Shown here piece after piece: positions 7,408-16,694 of a DNA stretch of 64,000 nucleotides. The position numbers and the translations under genes are program-made. Origin of the DNA: JBOGVA01 sp050692195 (GTDB taxonomy: Bacteria; Actinomycetota; UBA4738); assembly GCA_050692195.1 (NCBI GenBank), contig JBOGVA010000018.1, positions 20,510-84,509 on the forward strand, written 5' to 3'. A model generated the notes under the pieces. That model was not told the origin of the DNA, did no database searches, and worked only from the letters and a program-made list of their open reading frames with translations. Position 1 is the stretch's first letter. Every line of letters starts with the position of its first letter.

Positions 7408-8490
7408 TCAAAGCCGCGGCCCGAGGTAGACGTCGAGAAGTGCGGAGGCCTCAGGGATCATGTCGTGACGAACGCTGTAGCGGCGTTCGAGGTCGGACGT
7501 CACCCGGACCAGCCCGGCCGCCCGGAGGATGGCCAGGTGGTGGTGGAGGGTGGACTTCGGTATCTCGAACCGATCGACCAGCTCCTGGAGGGTCGGGGTC
7601 GAGCTCGCGATCGCCCTGAGCATCCGGAGCCGCTTCTCGTCGCCGAGGGCCCTGTGCAGCCTCACCAGCCGCCCGGGCGGTGCCCCCACGTCGCCACCCA
7701 GGCTCTCGTCGGCCACCGGATAGCAGAACAGCCTCGTGTCGTCGTGCTCGCACAGGAGCACCCAGGGACGCATCGCCACCTGGGGGATCAGGAACACCTG
7801 GAGGATCTCCGGACGAGGGATGAACTGGATTCCGCTGGCCACCTCGATCAGGCGCTCGGACGACATGGTCTCGAGCATCGCCTTCTTGGCCTCGGCGTCC
7901 CGAACCAGGATCGGCTCAACCTCTCGCTCCTGCTCGCGGAACACCTCCCGATGCCAGCGGTTCAGGACCTCCATCGCGGTGTCCCTGGTCTCCTGCGGTG
8001 ACAGGGACAGCAGCGGCGCCAGCATGGAGCCGGCCTCCCCGCCGAAATAGGCGCCGTCCCCGACGAGCACCTCCTTGGCGTCCTCGTCGCCCTCGGCGGC
8101 TCGGCGCAGGACCTCGCGGCTGATGGAGCCCTGGTAGGCAGGGACGTGGTACCCAAGGAGGTACAACCGGAGGTCGAGGGGGGCGAGCCCCTCGATCCGC
8201 CCGAGCAGGTCGCCGACCTCCCGGACGGCGGGGGGGCGAGTGGCCAGCCCCAGGAAATTCACCCACGCCTTGCCGGCCCGAGCGCCGATGCGCTCGATCC
8301 CCTGAAGGAGGTCCGCCGAGGCCCTCCGACGAATATTTTCGACCCACTCCAGGCCGACCTCGAGCGTCCCGTACTCGTGCGGTTGCCCGAAGGCGCTCAG
8401 GCTGACCAGGAATTCATGGCACAGACCGGCCTCGATCTGGACGGACGTGGCCCCGGGCCGTCCCGTCAGGTCCATCACGCGCTTCGCCAC
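7408..8490 (-). CDS. ArsR-type HTH transcriptional regulator with large N-terminal domain
   Basis: A 360-residue regulator. The C-terminal ~90 residues form a winged helix of the ArsR type: RALGDEKRLRMLRAI, the recognition helix in FEIPKSTLHHHLAILRAAGLV and a wing ending RRYSVR. The N-terminal ~260 residues are a DUF5937-like domain of unknown function, typical of actinobacterial ArsR-like regulators that sit beside transporters. The GTG at 8490 has AGGGGAG upstream; an ATG five codons later is also possible. The gene is divergent from the ABC exporter pair. A palindrome at 8503-8520 lies between them, so it probably represses the exporter and itself. Confidence 0.85.
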   Translation of the reverse strand: MAKRVMDLTGRPGATSVQIEAGLCHEFLVSLSAFGQPHEYGTLEVGLEWVENIRRRASADLLQGIERIGARAGKAWVNFLGLATRPPAVREVGDLLGRIEGLAPLDLRLYLLGYHVPAYQGSISREVLRRAAEGDEDAKEVLVGDGAYFGGEAGSMLAPLLSLSPQETRDTAMEVLNRWHREVFREQEREVEPILVRDAEAKKAMLETMSSERLIEVASGIQFIPRPEILQVFLIPQVAMRPWVLLCEHDDTRLFCYPVADESLGGDVGAPPGRLVRLHRALGDEKRLRMLRAIASSTPTLQELVDRFEIPKSTLHHHLAILRAAGLVRVTSDLERRYSVRHDMIPEASALLDVYLGPRL

Positions 8491-8502
8491 GGTCGCTCCC
8501 CT

Positions 8503-8534
8503 GTTCGATATTTTTCGAACAAGTCAACTATACT
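8503..8534 (+). promoter_or_regulatory. Putative ArsR-type operator over the exporter promoter
   Basis: A perfect inverted repeat GTTCGA-N6-TCGAAC (8503-8520) with an AT-rich centre, unusual in this GC-rich DNA, lies 13 bases before the regulator start codon. A plus-strand -10-like TATACT follows at 8529-8534, so the palindrome would cover the -35 region of the exporter promoter. Binding by the neighbouring regulator is inferred. Confidence 0.6.
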
Positions 8535-8675
8535 TCGGTTGGCCGGATCGTCAAGTCGGGACTTGCGACGAGGGATGGAACGCGTATCATGAGGAAGCCG
8601 CCGGCCGGGCCCGTTTTGGGCTGATCCCTGTTCGCCTTGCAACCTCTCTTCCAGCACGTGTGAGGAGAACCTGTC

Positions 8676-10427
8676 GTGAAGAGACAACCCAGTGTGTTCT
8701 GGCGTGGTCTGCGCGTGATCGGGACCTACATCGCCGCGCATCCGCTGCCCTTCACGGTTGCGGTGACGGGAGCCGCCGTCTATGCGGCGATGACGGTGGC
8801 GAGCACGATCGTCCTGGGGCGTATCACCGACCGGGTGCTCGTCCCGGCCTTCGGCCCAGGAGTGTCGCTGGGCCCCGTCCTGTGGGGCGCTGTGGCCATC
8901 ATGGCCGTGGCGATCATCCGGGCGGGCGGCATCGTCACCCGGCGGTACTTCGCCGGCATGACCGGCAGCCGGATGATGGCCACCCTGCGGACCCGGGTCA
9001 TGGACCGATATCAGGAGCTGCCGCTCGCCTACCACCGGTCAAGGCCGACCGGCGAGCTGATGGCGCACGCCGAGGCGGACGTCATGGCGGCGACCGAGGT
9101 CATCCACCCCCTTCCGTACACGACAGCGGTTGTCCTGCTGATCATCTTCGCCGTGGTCGCGCTGGTGCTCACCGACCCCTTCCTGGCGCTGATCGGGTGC
9201 TCGATCCTGCCGGCCCTGACGATCCTGAACCGGTACTACGGCCGCAAGGTGGAGGCACCGGCCCGGCGCGCCCAGGAGCGGATCGGTGACGTGTCCTCGG
9301 TGGCCCACGAGAGCATCGACGGCGCGCTGGTGGTGAAGACCCTCGGTCGGGAGCGGGCCGAGGTGGAACGGTTGGCCCAGAAGGCCGAGGCCCTCCGGGA
9401 CGAGCGCGTCCGATTCGGGCAGATTCGAGCGGCCTTCGAGCCGGCCTTCGAGGTCCTGCCCAACGTAGGGATCGTCGTGCTCATCGGGATCGGGTCGTGG
9501 CGGGTGTCCACGGACGCCATCAGCATCGGCACGCTGGTGCAGTTCGTCAGCCTCTTCCAGCTCCTGGCTTTCCCCATGCGGCTGATCGGGTTCGTCCTCT
9601 CCGACATCCCTCGAGCGGTTGCCGGGCACGACCGGATCCTCGAGGTCCTGTCCGAGCCTGTCTCCCTGCGTCCGGCCGCCGAGGCCCTGGAGCTGCCTCC
9701 CGGGCCACTGTCGCTATCGGTTCGCGACGTCCGCTTCTCCTACGCCGCCGCTCCCGTGGTGGATGGGGTGTCTTTCGAGGTCGCCCCGGCCCAGTCGGTG
9801 GCCCTGGTCGGCCCCACGGGATCCGGGAAGAGCACCCTGACTCAGCTCCTGGTCCGCCTGGCGGATCCCGACGCCGGTTCGATCCGCGTCGGCGGAGTCG
9901 ACCTGCGCTCCGTCTCGGCCGAACGCCTTCGGGCCGCCACCGCGATGGTGTTCCAGGAGAGCTTCCTGTTCGCCACCAGCGTGCGGGACAACATCACGCT
10001 CGGTAGGACCGTTTCGGACGAAGAGGTCCACCGAGCGGCCAGGCTGGCCCAGGCCCACGGGTTCATCACGGCGCTTCCGGGCGGCTACGACACGGTCCTG
10101 GGGGAGCGAGGAGTGACCTTGTCTGGAGGCCAGCGCCAGCGGGTGGCCATCGCTCGGGGGCTGGTCGGCCGGCCGCGGCTGTTGATCCTGGACGACGCGA
10201 CCTCGTCAGTGGATCCGACGGTCGAGGCCGCCATCCTCGATGGGCTTCGCCGAGGGCTGGATACAACGTTGATCGTGGTTGCCTACCGTGTGTCGACCAT
10301 CGCCCTGGCCGACCGGGTCTTCTTCCTCGACGACGGGCACATCGTCGCCTCTGGGACTCACGATGAGCTCCTGTCCCATGCCGACTACGAGGCGATGGTC
10401 CGGGCCTACGAGCGAGGTGCGGCGTGA
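8676..10427 (+). CDS. ABC exporter half-transporter, degenerate-site subunit
   Basis: A 583-residue fused membrane and ATPase protein. Six membrane helices fill residues ~15-310, and the nucleotide-binding domain follows, with Walker A GPTGSGKST (~379), signature LSGGQRQRVAIARGL (~481) and Walker B LLILDDATSSVD (~501). Two catalytic residues deviate: the usual Glu after Walker B is Asp, and the switch-loop His is Tyr (VVAYRVSTI, ~537). The partner gene has the complementary changes, as in heterodimeric exporters with one consensus and one degenerate site. The GTG start has GAGGAG 7-8 bases upstream. Likely a drug or lipid exporter; substrate unknown. Confidence 0.92.
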   Translation: MKRQPSVFWRGLRVIGTYIAAHPLPFTVAVTGAAVYAAMTVASTIVLGRITDRVLVPAFGPGVSLGPVLWGAVAIMAVAIIRAGGIVTRRYFAGMTGSRMMATLRTRVMDRYQELPLAYHRSRPTGELMAHAEADVMAATEVIHPLPYTTAVVLLIIFAVVALVLTDPFLALIGCSILPALTILNRYYGRKVEAPARRAQERIGDVSSVAHESIDGALVVKTLGRERAEVERLAQKAEALRDERVRFGQIRAAFEPAFEVLPNVGIVVLIGIGSWRVSTDAISIGTLVQFVSLFQLLAFPMRLIGFVLSDIPRAVAGHDRILEVLSEPVSLRPAAEALELPPGPLSLSVRDVRFSYAAAPVVDGVSFEVAPAQSVALVGPTGSGKSTLTQLLVRLADPDAGSIRVGGVDLRSVSAERLRAATAMVFQESFLFATSVRDNITLGRTVSDEEVHRAARLAQAHGFITALPGGYDTVLGERGVTLSGGQRQRVAIARGLVGRPRLLILDDATSSVDPTVEAAILDGLRRGLDTTLIVVAYRVSTIALADRVFFLDDGHIVASGTHDELLSHADYEAMVRAYERGAA

Positions 10428-12361
10428 GGGCGCCGGATCGGGCCCGGTCCGGGTGGATCCGGGTCAGGCAGGTCCTCAGCGAGCGCAGTCTCCGCAGGCC
10501 GGAGCCGGGCGTCGAGGACGTCGTTCCACCCTCCGGGTTCGACGGGCGGATCCCACACGAACCGGAGACACCCGAGGAGCCGATCCCGGCGAAGGGACTG
10601 GATGGCGCGTGGCGGGTCCTTCGTCGCGGCCTGAGGGAGAGCCCTGAGTTCCGGGTGGGGTTCGGCTACACGGTGGGGCTGGCGATCGCCCTGGCCCTGG
10701 GGCGGGTCCTCATCCCCATCCTGATCCAGCAGATCTTCGACAAGGGGCTCAGCGGACCCGGTGGATTCCGCCCCGCGTTCGTGTACACGGCATGCGCGGC
10801 GGTCGCGGTCGGGATCGTGGGCATCTACTTCTTGGGGCGGGCGCTGTTCCGCAGGCTGGTGCGAGCAGGCGAGAGCGCGCTCTGCGGACTGCGGGTCCGC
10901 ACGTTCGATCACATCCACCGCCTCAGCATCGCCGAACAGACGGCGGAGAAGCGCGGTGCCTTCGTGGCCCGCGTCACCTCGGACATCGACATCCTGGGCC
11001 AGTTCCTCGAATGGGGCGCTTTCGCCTGGATCGTCAGCCCCACGCTGATGCTCGGGGCCCTCATCGGGATGTTCGTGTACTCGTGGCAGCTCGCCCTGAT
11101 CACGCTGGTGGTGATCGCCCCGCTGTTCCTGGTCCTGCGGGCGATGCAGCACGGGATGATCGCCGCGTACGACAGGGTGCGGACCCGCGTCGGCGAGATG
11201 ATGTCGGAGGTCTCCGAGGTCCTCATGGGCGCCGCCGTCGTACGGGCCTACGGGCTGGAGGAACGGACCAACCGGCGCGTGAAGGACGCGATCAGGCGCC
11301 GGTACAAGGCGGAGATGCACGGGGCAAGGTACATGGCCTCTATCTTCCCCATCGCGGATCTGTTCGGCGCGGCGGCCCTTTCGGCGGTCATCGTCGTGGG
11401 ATCCCTGTACGGACCGGACTGGGGGCTTTCCGTCGGACGCCTCGTGGCCTTCATCTTCCTGGTGACGCTGTTCCTGGACCCCCTCACCGAGCTGTCCGAG
11501 ACGTTCGACATGACCCAGACGGCCATCGCGGGCTGGCGGAAGGTGCTGGCGGTCCTGGACCTCCCGCTCGAGCTCAAGGAAGCCTCGCCCGGCGTGAGCT
11601 TGCCTGACGGCGCTCTCTCGGTCCGGGCCCAAGGCGTCGAGTTCGGCTACAGGGACGGCGGTGGCCTGGTACTCCGGGGGATCGACGTCCAGATTCCGGC
11701 TGGATCCCACGTGGCCATCGTCGGAGAGACGGGTTGCGGCAAGACCACGTTCGCCAAGCTGCTGTCCCGCTTGGCGGACCCGACGTCGGGCCGGATCCTG
11801 GCCGGGGAAATCGACCTGAGGGACGTGGCGGCGGAGTCACGTCGCACCGCGGTGCGCATGGTGCCCCAGGACGGATTTCTCTTCGACGCCACCATCCGGG
11901 AGAACGTCCGGTTCGGCCGGCTCGGGGCGACGGACGAGGACGTCGAGGCCGCCTTCGAGGAGCTCGGGCTCGGTTGGTGGGTGAAGAGCATTCCGGATGG
12001 TCTGGACACGCCCGTGGGAGAGCGGGGCGAGAACCTCTCCGTCGGTGAGCGCCAGCTCGTCGCGCTGGCCAGGGCGCAGATCGCCGGGCCGGGTCTTCTC
12101 ATCCTGGACGAGGCGACCAGTGCCGTGGACCCGGAGACCGAACGGGCCCTGTCCGAGGCGCTGGAGCATCTGTCCGAGGGTCGCACCACCGTCACCATCG
12201 CCCACCGCCTGTCGACCGCGGAGGAGGCTGAGCAGGTCCTGGTGTTCGACCGTGGCCGAATCGTCGAGCGGGGTGTGCACGCAGATCTGGTTTCCGCCGG
12301 CGGGGTCTACGCGTCGCTCTACCAGAGCTGGCTGGGGAACACCCGGGCCGAGGTGGGCTAG
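10424..12361 (+). CDS. ABC exporter half-transporter, catalytic-site subunit
   Basis: A 645-residue partner of the previous protein; it starts within the previous stop (GTGA overlap), implying coupled translation. A ~70-residue charged N-terminal extension precedes six membrane helices and an ATPase with Walker A GETGCGKTT (~436), Walker B LLILDEATSAVD with the catalytic Glu, and the switch His in TIAHRLST (~594). Its signature motif is altered to LSVGERQ instead of LSGGQ. In a heterodimer this altered signature would face the degenerate ATP site of the first subunit, while its own intact Walker B would pair with the canonical signature there. Divergent from the ArsR-type gene. Confidence 0.92.
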   Translation: MRAPDRARSGWIRVRQVLSERSLRRPEPGVEDVVPPSGFDGRIPHEPETPEEPIPAKGLDGAWRVLRRGLRESPEFRVGFGYTVGLAIALALGRVLIPILIQQIFDKGLSGPGGFRPAFVYTACAAVAVGIVGIYFLGRALFRRLVRAGESALCGLRVRTFDHIHRLSIAEQTAEKRGAFVARVTSDIDILGQFLEWGAFAWIVSPTLMLGALIGMFVYSWQLALITLVVIAPLFLVLRAMQHGMIAAYDRVRTRVGEMMSEVSEVLMGAAVVRAYGLEERTNRRVKDAIRRRYKAEMHGARYMASIFPIADLFGAAALSAVIVVGSLYGPDWGLSVGRLVAFIFLVTLFLDPLTELSETFDMTQTAIAGWRKVLAVLDLPLELKEASPGVSLPDGALSVRAQGVEFGYRDGGGLVLRGIDVQIPAGSHVAIVGETGCGKTTFAKLLSRLADPTSGRILAGEIDLRDVAAESRRTAVRMVPQDGFLFDATIRENVRFGRLGATDEDVEAAFEELGLGWWVKSIPDGLDTPVGERGENLSVGERQLVALARAQIAGPGLLILDEATSAVDPETERALSEALEHLSEGRTTVTIAHRLSTAEEAEQVLVFDRGRIVERGVHADLVSAGGVYASLYQSWLGNTRAEVG

Positions 12362-13065
12362 GGAAGGGTCCAGCCGGGACAGAGATCGGGCGCCACCGGC
12401 CCGGGAAGCTCGCGAGCCCGCTCTATGCCGGTTCTGACGTCGTCGAACGTCTCCCACGCCAGGAACCGCACCCCGTCCTGCCGGCAGATGTCAACCAGGT
12501 GCTTCTTCGCAAACACCAGATCAGAGTACAGGGCGCCATAGCGATCGGTGTGCCCCTCGCCGACGAAGGCGACCGGGCCGGCCCGCTGACGGTAGCCGAG
12601 CACGGTTCGCATCTTGCACGTCCCGCAGCCCACGCAGACCGGATGGGCGTTGGGAAAGGCGAAACGCGGCCCATCGGCTCCAAGCGTGAGCCCATTCGTG
12701 AGCACGGAGACGCCGTCGACGCCTCCAGCCCGGAGCATCGGCTCCACGTAGAAGCCGAATCCGTCGCTGGCCACGGCCACCTCCATTCCAGCCCCCAGGG
12801 CCCAGTCCACGAAGGGCCGGAAGCTCGGCTCCAGCCGGTAGCGCTCGAGGGCGAAGGCCAACATCTCGTCCTGGCTACCTTCGAGGAGGGCCGCCTGCCG
12901 GACCAGACACTCTCGAGACCCGATCTCGCCTCTCTGGAACTCGAGGTCGATGTCCCACCAGCTGGGAGGGGCGAACGATCGGAGGATCTCCTCGGAGACA
13001 TCCTGGGGACAGATCGTGCCGTCGAAGTCGATGACGACCACGCGAACCGGCGGGGACTCGCTCAT
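12358..13065 (-). CDS. HAD-family phosphatase, MtnX-like
   Basis: A 235-residue haloacid dehalogenase-type phosphatase. Motif I is DFDGTICPQD at the N-terminus; motif II lies in VAVASDGFGFYVEPML and motif IV in VAFVGEGHTDRYGALYSDLVFAK. The family includes MtnX-like enzymes acting on phosphorylated small metabolites; two cysteine-rich turns (PVCVGCGTCK) are typical of this subgroup. The actual substrate is not determined. The ATG at 13065 gives the normal N-terminus although no strong ribosome site precedes it. Its stop codon shares the bases CTAG (12358-12361) with the stop of the convergent ABC gene. Confidence 0.85.
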   Translation of the reverse strand: MSESPPVRVVVIDFDGTICPQDVSEEILRSFAPPSWWDIDLEFQRGEIGSRECLVRQAALLEGSQDEMLAFALERYRLEPSFRPFVDWALGAGMEVAVASDGFGFYVEPMLRAGGVDGVSVLTNGLTLGADGPRFAFPNAHPVCVGCGTCKMRTVLGYRQRAGPVAFVGEGHTDRYGALYSDLVFAKKHLVDICRQDGVRFLAWETFDDVRTGIERARELPGPVAPDLCPGWTLP

Positions 13066-13124
13066 CAACGACAGGTTGGCCCGACGGGGGCCCGGGGCGC
13101 AAACCCGGGCTGGGTGTCTTCGCC

Positions 13125-13466
13125 TCAGGTGGCCGAGCGTTCCTCCGGCCGGGCCACGGTGGCGCCCCACATTCCCACCGTGGCGACCACGGCGGTCAGC
13201 CGGTCGAGCTTTGCCTGGATCGCGGGATGGGTGGTCGTTGTTCCGGCTCCGGCCACCAGCCCGAGCGCTCTGCATGCCACCAGCCAGGTGGCCCTGAACT
13301 CGTACGAGAGTGGATCGACACCCACTTCTTCGGCCCAGCCTCGAACGTCGGCGTGAAACTGGTCGAAGACCCCGACCCACTGTGGCCCCAGGGCATGGGC
13401 CCACCGGTGGGTCCGTGTGACCGCCTCCTCCACCACGCTCTCGTCCTTGTCCGTCGACTCGGCCAT
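13125..13466 (-). CDS. Hypothetical protein, 113 residues
   Basis: A soluble, mostly helical protein starting MAESTDKDESVVEEAVTRTH, rich in Ala, Val and Trp, with no signal peptide. A helical hydrophobic stretch around VACRALGLVAGAGTTTTH lies mid-protein. No family was recognised. An AGG is 4 bases before the ATG. It may be transcribed with the HAD phosphatase gene, 59 bases downstream. Confidence 0.6.
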   Translation of the reverse strand: MAESTDKDESVVEEAVTRTHRWAHALGPQWVGVFDQFHADVRGWAEEVGVDPLSYEFRATWLVACRALGLVAGAGTTTTHPAIQAKLDRLTAVVATVGMWGATVARPEERSAT

Positions 13467-13674
13467 CGCACCTCGTCTCTCCACGGGACCGTTCCTGTGC
13501 CGGGATGTGTCCCGGTGGTGGGATTGTTTCGCGCGGTCTGAGGCACGACCACTGCCTTTCGGCCATTTCTCGATAGGACCAACGTCTTGGGAACTCCGGT
13601 CGGCCCCGGTCCGTCCAAGCAGATAGTTCCCGGGGCGATCCCGCCCCGGCCCGGCCGAGGAAGGGAGCGTTCCC

Positions 13675-14685
13675 ATGATGCGGCGACTGATAGCCATTCC
13701 CGTCCTTTCGTTCCTCTTCCTGGTCCTGGGGCCGGGGCTGGCGTTGGCCTGCGGCGGCCTGGTCGCGGATGAGCACGCGGAGGTCCTGCGCAAGGCCACG
13801 ACCCTGGCGGCGTGGTACGACGGATACGAGCACTACGTCACGGGTTTCCAGTTCGCCGGTACGGCGAACAGCTTCGGCTACATCATCCCTCTGCCCGCCG
13901 CGCCGACGAAGATAGAGAAGGGGGGCGACTGGACCCTGGAGCGGCTGGAGCTCGAGGTCAGCCCGCAACGCCTCCTGTTCGGCGCTGCTGCGACCGAAGC
14001 GGCCAGTCCCGTCGAGGTGCTCCAGCAGGTGCGCATCGACGCCCTGGACATCGTGGTGGTCCGGGGAGGCGGTCCCGACGTGGCCGCGTGGGCCGAGAGG
14101 AACGGGTTCGATCTGACCCCCGACTCGCCGAGGGTCCTCGGACGGTACTCGTCAGCCGGGGCCATCTTCGCCCTGGCTCGGTTCGACAGGAACGAAGCGA
14201 CCGAGCGCGGCCTCATCGAGGGACAGGGGACAACCATCCACTTCACCATCCCGACCCCCGCCCCATGGATCCCGCTCCAGATCCTGGCTCTGGGCAAGGG
14301 TGGCTCGGAGGTCGTGGAGGCCGACCTGTTCGTCCTGACCGACCACGTACCGTCGCTGACGCCCGGGGTGTGGGGCATGCCCGGCATGAGCCTGCGGTCG
14401 TTCGGGCGAGCCAGCGAATCGCTGCTCGACGATCTCCGCTCGGACCGGGGGATGGAGTGGGTGCCGCGGGAAGGCATGTGGCTCACCGCACTCAGCCTGC
14501 GGACGCCGTCGGCGGAGCTCCGCCACGACCTGTCGATCGACGGCGGGGGGCCCACCGGGCGCTCGACGAGCTCGCCTGCTCGTTCCTCCTCCGAGCTCTG
14601 GCTATCGATCCTGGTGGGTGGGGCTGCGGCCGTGGCCGTGCTGGTGATGTGGCGGCCGGCTCCTCCGCCCGTGGGGCACGCCTAG
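13675..14685 (+). CDS. DUF2330 domain-containing secreted protein
   Basis: A 336-residue protein. The signal peptide (LSFLFLVLGPGLALA) ends just before CGGLVADEHAEVL, the hallmark opening of DUF2330. The extracytoplasmic domain continues with GFQFAGTANSFGYIIPLPA and is followed by a C-terminal membrane segment (LWLSILVGGAAAVAVLVMW). The protein is thus probably anchored to the outer face of the membrane by its C-terminus. Function is unknown. Two ATG codons in tandem (13675, 13678) are possible starts, preceded by GGGAG. The next gene starts 75 bases later on the same strand. Confidence 0.82.
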   Translation: MMRRLIAIPVLSFLFLVLGPGLALACGGLVADEHAEVLRKATTLAAWYDGYEHYVTGFQFAGTANSFGYIIPLPAAPTKIEKGGDWTLERLELEVSPQRLLFGAAATEAASPVEVLQQVRIDALDIVVVRGGGPDVAAWAERNGFDLTPDSPRVLGRYSSAGAIFALARFDRNEATERGLIEGQGTTIHFTIPTPAPWIPLQILALGKGGSEVVEADLFVLTDHVPSLTPGVWGMPGMSLRSFGRASESLLDDLRSDRGMEWVPREGMWLTALSLRTPSAELRHDLSIDGGGPTGRSTSSPARSSSELWLSILVGGAAAVAVLVMWRPAPPPVGHA

Positions 14686-14760
14686 CCGAGCGGTGCTCCG
14701 GGCAGTGACCGCCGGCCCGGTGATCACAGCGTTCCGCCGAGCGGGTATCGTCTTAGAGCC

Positions 14761-15666
14761 ATGCTGCTCGTGGGGACGGACGACGGGCTTCGCCGGCTCG
14801 ATGAGGGAGGAGACGAGCTGGGGATCGAGCTGGGCGGCCAGGAGGTCCGGGCGATCGCGCCGGAGGGGAGCGGTTGGTGGGCGCTCGCCGACGGCGAGGG
14901 GCTCTGGCGCTCCCTCGGCTCGGGCTCGTGGGACATGGCGGCCGCGGTGCAGGGCGCCAGCGGCAATTGCCTCTGGTCCACCTCGGCGGGACTTCTGGTG
15001 GGCACCGGTGAGGCTGGCCTTCTTCGGTTCACCGACGGCTCCTTGGAGCCGCTGGAGTCGTTCGAGCAGGTGAAGGGACGCAGCGAGTGGTACACGCCCT
15101 GGGGAGGACCTCCCGACTCGAGGTCGATCTCCGAGGGCTCGGACGGGGTCATCTACGTGAACGTGCACGTGGGAGGGATCGTGAGGTCGGCAGATGCCGG
15201 CCGGACCTGGGAACCCACCATCGACATCGACGCCGACGTCCACCAGGTACTGGCACCTGCGGGTCGCCCCGGCCTGGTGCTCGCGGCGTCGGCAGTGGGA
15301 CTGGCGGTGAGCGAGGACGGCGGCGATTCGTGGAGATACGAGACCAGGGGCCTGCACGGGACCTACCTTCGAGCGGTCGCCTTCTCCGAAGGAATGGTGT
15401 TCGTCACGGCGTCCGAGGGACACCGTGGAAGACAGGCCGCCGTGTACGTGCGTCCCTTCGGGGAGGAGGGGCCGTTCACCAGGTGCACGCAGGGATTGCC
15501 TGACTGGTTCACCAACAACATCGACACCTTCTGCCTCGCGGCATCAGGAACGTTCGCCGCGTTCGGGACGGAGCAAGGAACGGTGTTCGTCTCGAAGGAC
15601 CTGGGATCGAGCTGGAGGGAGATCGCAGCCGGACTGCCGCCGGTGCGGTGCCTCACACAGGCCTAG
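14761..15666 (+). CDS. BNR/sialidase-like beta-propeller protein
   Basis: A 301-residue protein made of repeated propeller blades. Asp-box-like signatures are SADAGRTWEPT, SEDGGDSWRYET and SKDLGSSWREI, each ending a four-stranded blade. There is no signal peptide, so it is probably cytoplasmic. Similar actinobacterial proteins are annotated as WD40/YVTN/BNR-like repeat proteins, and no catalytic residues of true sialidases are evident. Its stop TAG shares CTAG (15663-15666) with the stop of convergent ilvE. Confidence 0.78.
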   Translation: MLLVGTDDGLRRLDEGGDELGIELGGQEVRAIAPEGSGWWALADGEGLWRSLGSGSWDMAAAVQGASGNCLWSTSAGLLVGTGEAGLLRFTDGSLEPLESFEQVKGRSEWYTPWGGPPDSRSISEGSDGVIYVNVHVGGIVRSADAGRTWEPTIDIDADVHQVLAPAGRPGLVLAASAVGLAVSEDGGDSWRYETRGLHGTYLRAVAFSEGMVFVTASEGHRGRQAAVYVRPFGEEGPFTRCTQGLPDWFTNNIDTFCLAASGTFAAFGTEQGTVFVSKDLGSSWREIAAGLPPVRCLTQA

Positions 15667-16607
15667 CGTCCGAACGCCGGGGTCAGCCAGCCCATGAACT
15701 CATCGACCTCGCCGTGCACGGCGGCGAGGTAGAGGTCCTGGATCGAGCGGGTGACCTCGCCCATCTTGCCATCGCCGACGACTCTGCCATCGACCACCGT
15801 GACGGGTGCCACCTGGACGCCGGTCCCGCACAGGAAGACCTCGTCGGCGACGAACAACTCGGTGCGATCGACGCGGCGCTCCACCACCGGCATGCGGAGC
15901 TTCCCCGCCAGCTCCATGATCGCACTCCGGGTGATGCCGACCAGGATGTCGTCGGTCACTTCGGGGGTCACCAGGCGTCCGTCCATCACCAGGAAGATGT
16001 TCGCCGCGCTCGCCTCGGAGAGGTGGCCTTCGCCCGTCAGCATGATCGCCTCGTCGAACCCGGCGTCCTGGGCGTCTGCGACCGCGAGCGCCGCGTTGAT
16101 GTAGGCGCCGGTGATCTTGGCCCGGGAGGGAATGGCGTTGTCGTCGTTCCTCCGCCAGCTCGAGACCGTCACGGACAGCCCCCGATCGATCGGGAGGTAG
16201 GCGCCCATCGGCGCGGTGAAGCAGCAGAAGGCGTCGTCCAGGTGAAGCAGGCCGACCTTGATCACGGGCGTTGATTTGTACGCGATCGGGCGAACGTAGA
16301 CGTCCTCCCGGTAGCCGTTTCGCCGAACCAGCTCGGCCGCGACGTTGCACAGATCCTGCACGCCCAACCCCACGTCGATCCGGAGCAGGCGCATGGACGA
16401 GGTCATACGGCGGAAGTGCGGCTCCAGCTTGACCAGGTAGACCTCCTGCCGCTCGGCGTTCCAGTACCCGCGGATGCCCTCGAAGCAGCCGGTCCCGTAG
16501 TTGAACGCGTGCGTGGCGATGGAGATCTTGGCCTCCTCCATCGGAACGAACCGGCCGTCGAAGTACGCGATGCCCTTCGCGGCGAATCCGACCTTCGGCT
16601 CGCTCAC
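15663..16607 (-). CDS. ilvE: Branched-chain amino acid aminotransferase
   Basis: A 314-residue class IV PLP-dependent aminotransferase catalysing the last step of Leu, Ile and Val synthesis with glutamate as amino donor. It shows the IlvE opening GIAYFDGRFVPMEEAKIS, the phosphate-binding FEGIRGYW region, the PLP lysine in SRAKITGAYINAALA, and GEGHLSEASAANIFLV. The GTG at 16607 gives the family-typical N-terminus and has AAGGG upstream; an in-frame ATG at 16655 would add 16 residues. It lies divergent from the SRP RNA across ~140 bases that hold a palindrome and the SRP promoter. Confidence 0.92.
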   Translation of the reverse strand: MSEPKVGFAAKGIAYFDGRFVPMEEAKISIATHAFNYGTGCFEGIRGYWNAERQEVYLVKLEPHFRRMTSSMRLLRIDVGLGVQDLCNVAAELVRRNGYREDVYVRPIAYKSTPVIKVGLLHLDDAFCCFTAPMGAYLPIDRGLSVTVSSWRRNDDNAIPSRAKITGAYINAALAVADAQDAGFDEAIMLTGEGHLSEASAANIFLVMDGRLVTPEVTDDILVGITRSAIMELAGKLRMPVVERRVDRTELFVADEVFLCGTGVQVAPVTVVDGRVVGDGKMGEVTRSIQDLYLAAVHGEVDEFMGWLTPAFGR

Positions 16608-16694
16608 CCTCCCACCCTTCTCTCGGATGGCGTCCGTGCCCTGTCCGATGAGCATACGTGGTCCCGGCCGCCCGGTTTCGGGATCAGGGCGGCG

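Noticed and set aside
8328..8343. Second copy of the ArsR-type operator inside the regulator gene (CGACGAATATTTTCGAC)
   Set aside because: The AT-rich core resembles the upstream dyad but the arms do not pair well, and the site is within coding sequence.
13590..13625. GGAAC-N17-CGTC resembling an ECF sigma promoter ahead of the DUF2330 gene
   Set aside because: Spacing is long and GC-rich sequence gives such matches often; no support for a start site.
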